Of a stretch of 64,000 bases of DNA, positions 62,615 to 64,000 are shown piece after piece. A program made the translations under genes and the position numbers. Positions within the stretch are counted from its first letter, which is position 1; every line of letters starts with the position of its first letter. This stretch comes from Bimastos eiseni (Eukaryota > Annelida > Clitellata > Crassiclitellata > Lumbricidae): contig OY365818.1 in assembly GCA_959347315.1 (NCBI GenBank), forward strand, positions 6,998,805 to 7,062,804, read 5' to 3'. Below the pieces are notes generated by a model that saw nothing but the letters and a program-made list of their open reading frames with translations, was not told the DNA's origin and made no database searches.

Positions 62615-64000
62615 CTGTGAAAATCAATAACAGTAATAATTATTAGAGTCTATTCCTAGCCAGTTGCACAAGGATATGTTGACAACGATTATGTCATAGA
62701 TCTATAATCTAGCCAATTAATATGGGAACTGCTGGCGACTGCGATATCTCGTGTAAGAAGCGCAAACTGATGGGAAGAAACACTGAAATAAGTAAACAAT
62801 GCGAATTGGAAAATGCGAATCAACGCGAAAGCGAAAATAATAGCAATGAGCAATGTTAAAGTTGATTCCACAAAATCGTCAACTTCTTGCTCTTTGCCGA
62901 TCATTCTATATAGGCTGTTAACAATCCTAATAACATCGGATGATTAAGATTAAGAAATCACAAATACAAAAACTCGAGGATATACCATCTTGCGATCAAC
63001 AGCTCATTTACAGACATTCATCAGAATCAGATAATAGGTTAGGCTGGGTTTCAAGGTGGTTATGGCGAATGGTATAGCCTTTGAGTGACTCAAAAGATAC
63101 CTGCATAATTCATTCATTGATTCAGAGGGTCCATGTAGTGCCCCTTCAAAATAACCTATACTCAGAGACGCTCCCAGACCAAACCCGGCGATAAAGAATC
63201 GCTCTCAGAAGTTTGCAAAAGATTCCTGCAGAGTTTATAAGCTAAAGAGCAAACAGATCCGGTGTAAGGTAGGATATGAATTCCTAAACATTTATGCCAT
63301 AATAATTTTCGGCCTTTCATGATGAATTTTTGTCTATTGCTGCTTTCAATTTACGAAGTTTGACAACGATATTCTGTTTGATTGTGGTTGTTCTTTGTTG
63401 TAAAATCTATCTTGAAGCAGCGCTATGATAAAGGGCCCTATAAGAACATACAAGAACACGAATATCTTCCATAACAACTATAAGGGCAGATCTGTGTGTT
63501 CTTTAACATCGGGACTATTCATGCAACTTCAACAAGCACTTGTAATCTATTCTTTTGCACAGGTGCTTGACAAGAACGATCTTTCACTAAACATCTGGCG
63601 CTCCATAGGTGCTTCCAATGAAGAAAGGTGTGTAAAATTACATACATGTAGGCCTACAATAAGGACGTTAAACAATATTACAGTAAAAATCTTTGTAAAA
63701 ACTTCACTTCAGGTTTATTATTGCCATCTGCATATGACAGCTGAGTCTGAAAACGAGTGAAAATAATGTTTTTCGACAGAAGCTGTTCAGTTCACGCATG
63801 CATTCGCAATCGAAGCGATCACCCTACTAGCGTAGGCTACAAAAGCTACCACACACATTACAACGATTCCACTTGCAACAAAGCATTCATCGGCCGCAAG
63901 AAAGCTGAAAGCTGCCCATGCGACTTCGAAAGTACGGAATAAAAAGGATGCAACACGCGTCTATATCTACGTAAAACAAAAGCAGGCCATCGCAAATCAT
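62615..64000. other. right end: collagen intron, no exon recognised
   Basis: No further Gly-X-Y exon seen on the minus strand. Short ORFs at 63425-63942 (plus) show no domain. A LINE-like phrase without a tail lies near 63090-63250. Confidence 0.4.

Overview
This window is nuclear DNA from a multicellular animal. The genes are split by introns with GT-AG borders and consistent codon phases. There are secreted and membrane protein exons (a C-type lectin receptor, a Gly-X-Y collagen), animal-type tRNA genes, CR1/L2-like LINE 3' ends, tRNA-derived SINEs, hAT-like MITEs with 8-bp target duplications, and many microsatellites. The frequent word 'taggcctac' and the foldback element resemble echinoderm genomes, so a marine invertebrate deuterostome, probably an echinoderm, is my best guess. 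This is an inference, not proof.

Region 1 (1-12585) is the most striking part. A 57-bp tandem array runs in perfect register for 218 units and leaves the window at the left edge. The plus strand has long open frames, but these are almost certainly shadows. The minus strand is open for the whole 12.5 kb with no stop. It starts at an ATG (12585-12583) followed by a convincing signal peptide and encodes a 19-residue Thr/Pro/Glu-rich repeat (TNPPAVTESVTPIDVTETE). I read it as the 5' part of a giant, acidic, secreted mucin-like protein of more than 4,195 residues.

Region 2 (12.6-22 kb) is mostly intergenic: a foldback-like element flanked by direct repeats, one orphan coding exon, a 19-bp minisatellite and SINE/LINE debris. 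Region 3 (22.2-32.4 kb, minus) is a six-exon gene for a 335-residue type I C-type lectin: signal peptide, one CTLD, one transmembrane helix and a long acidic tail that ends in an ITAM-like pair of tyrosines. Region 4 (33.9-44.5 kb) is a tRNA cluster (Arg-ACG, Gly-GCC x3, Trp-CCA, plus pseudogenes). It surrounds a six-exon plus-strand gene for an unrecognised 331-residue membrane-anchored helical protein.

Region 5 (46.4-54.1 kb, minus) holds two two-transmembrane ORFs and a 245-codon ORF that may be a first coding exon for one of them. Several locally duplicated noncoding blocks lie between them. Region 6 (60.2-62.6 kb, minus) is the 3' part of a collagen gene: four exons of 72, 18, 90 and 87 bp, with a cysteine-bearing end to the triple helix. 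Its remaining 5' exons lie beyond the right edge. There is no operon logic and no pathway linking these genes. The shared theme is extracellular and membrane proteins (mucin, lectin receptor, collagen).
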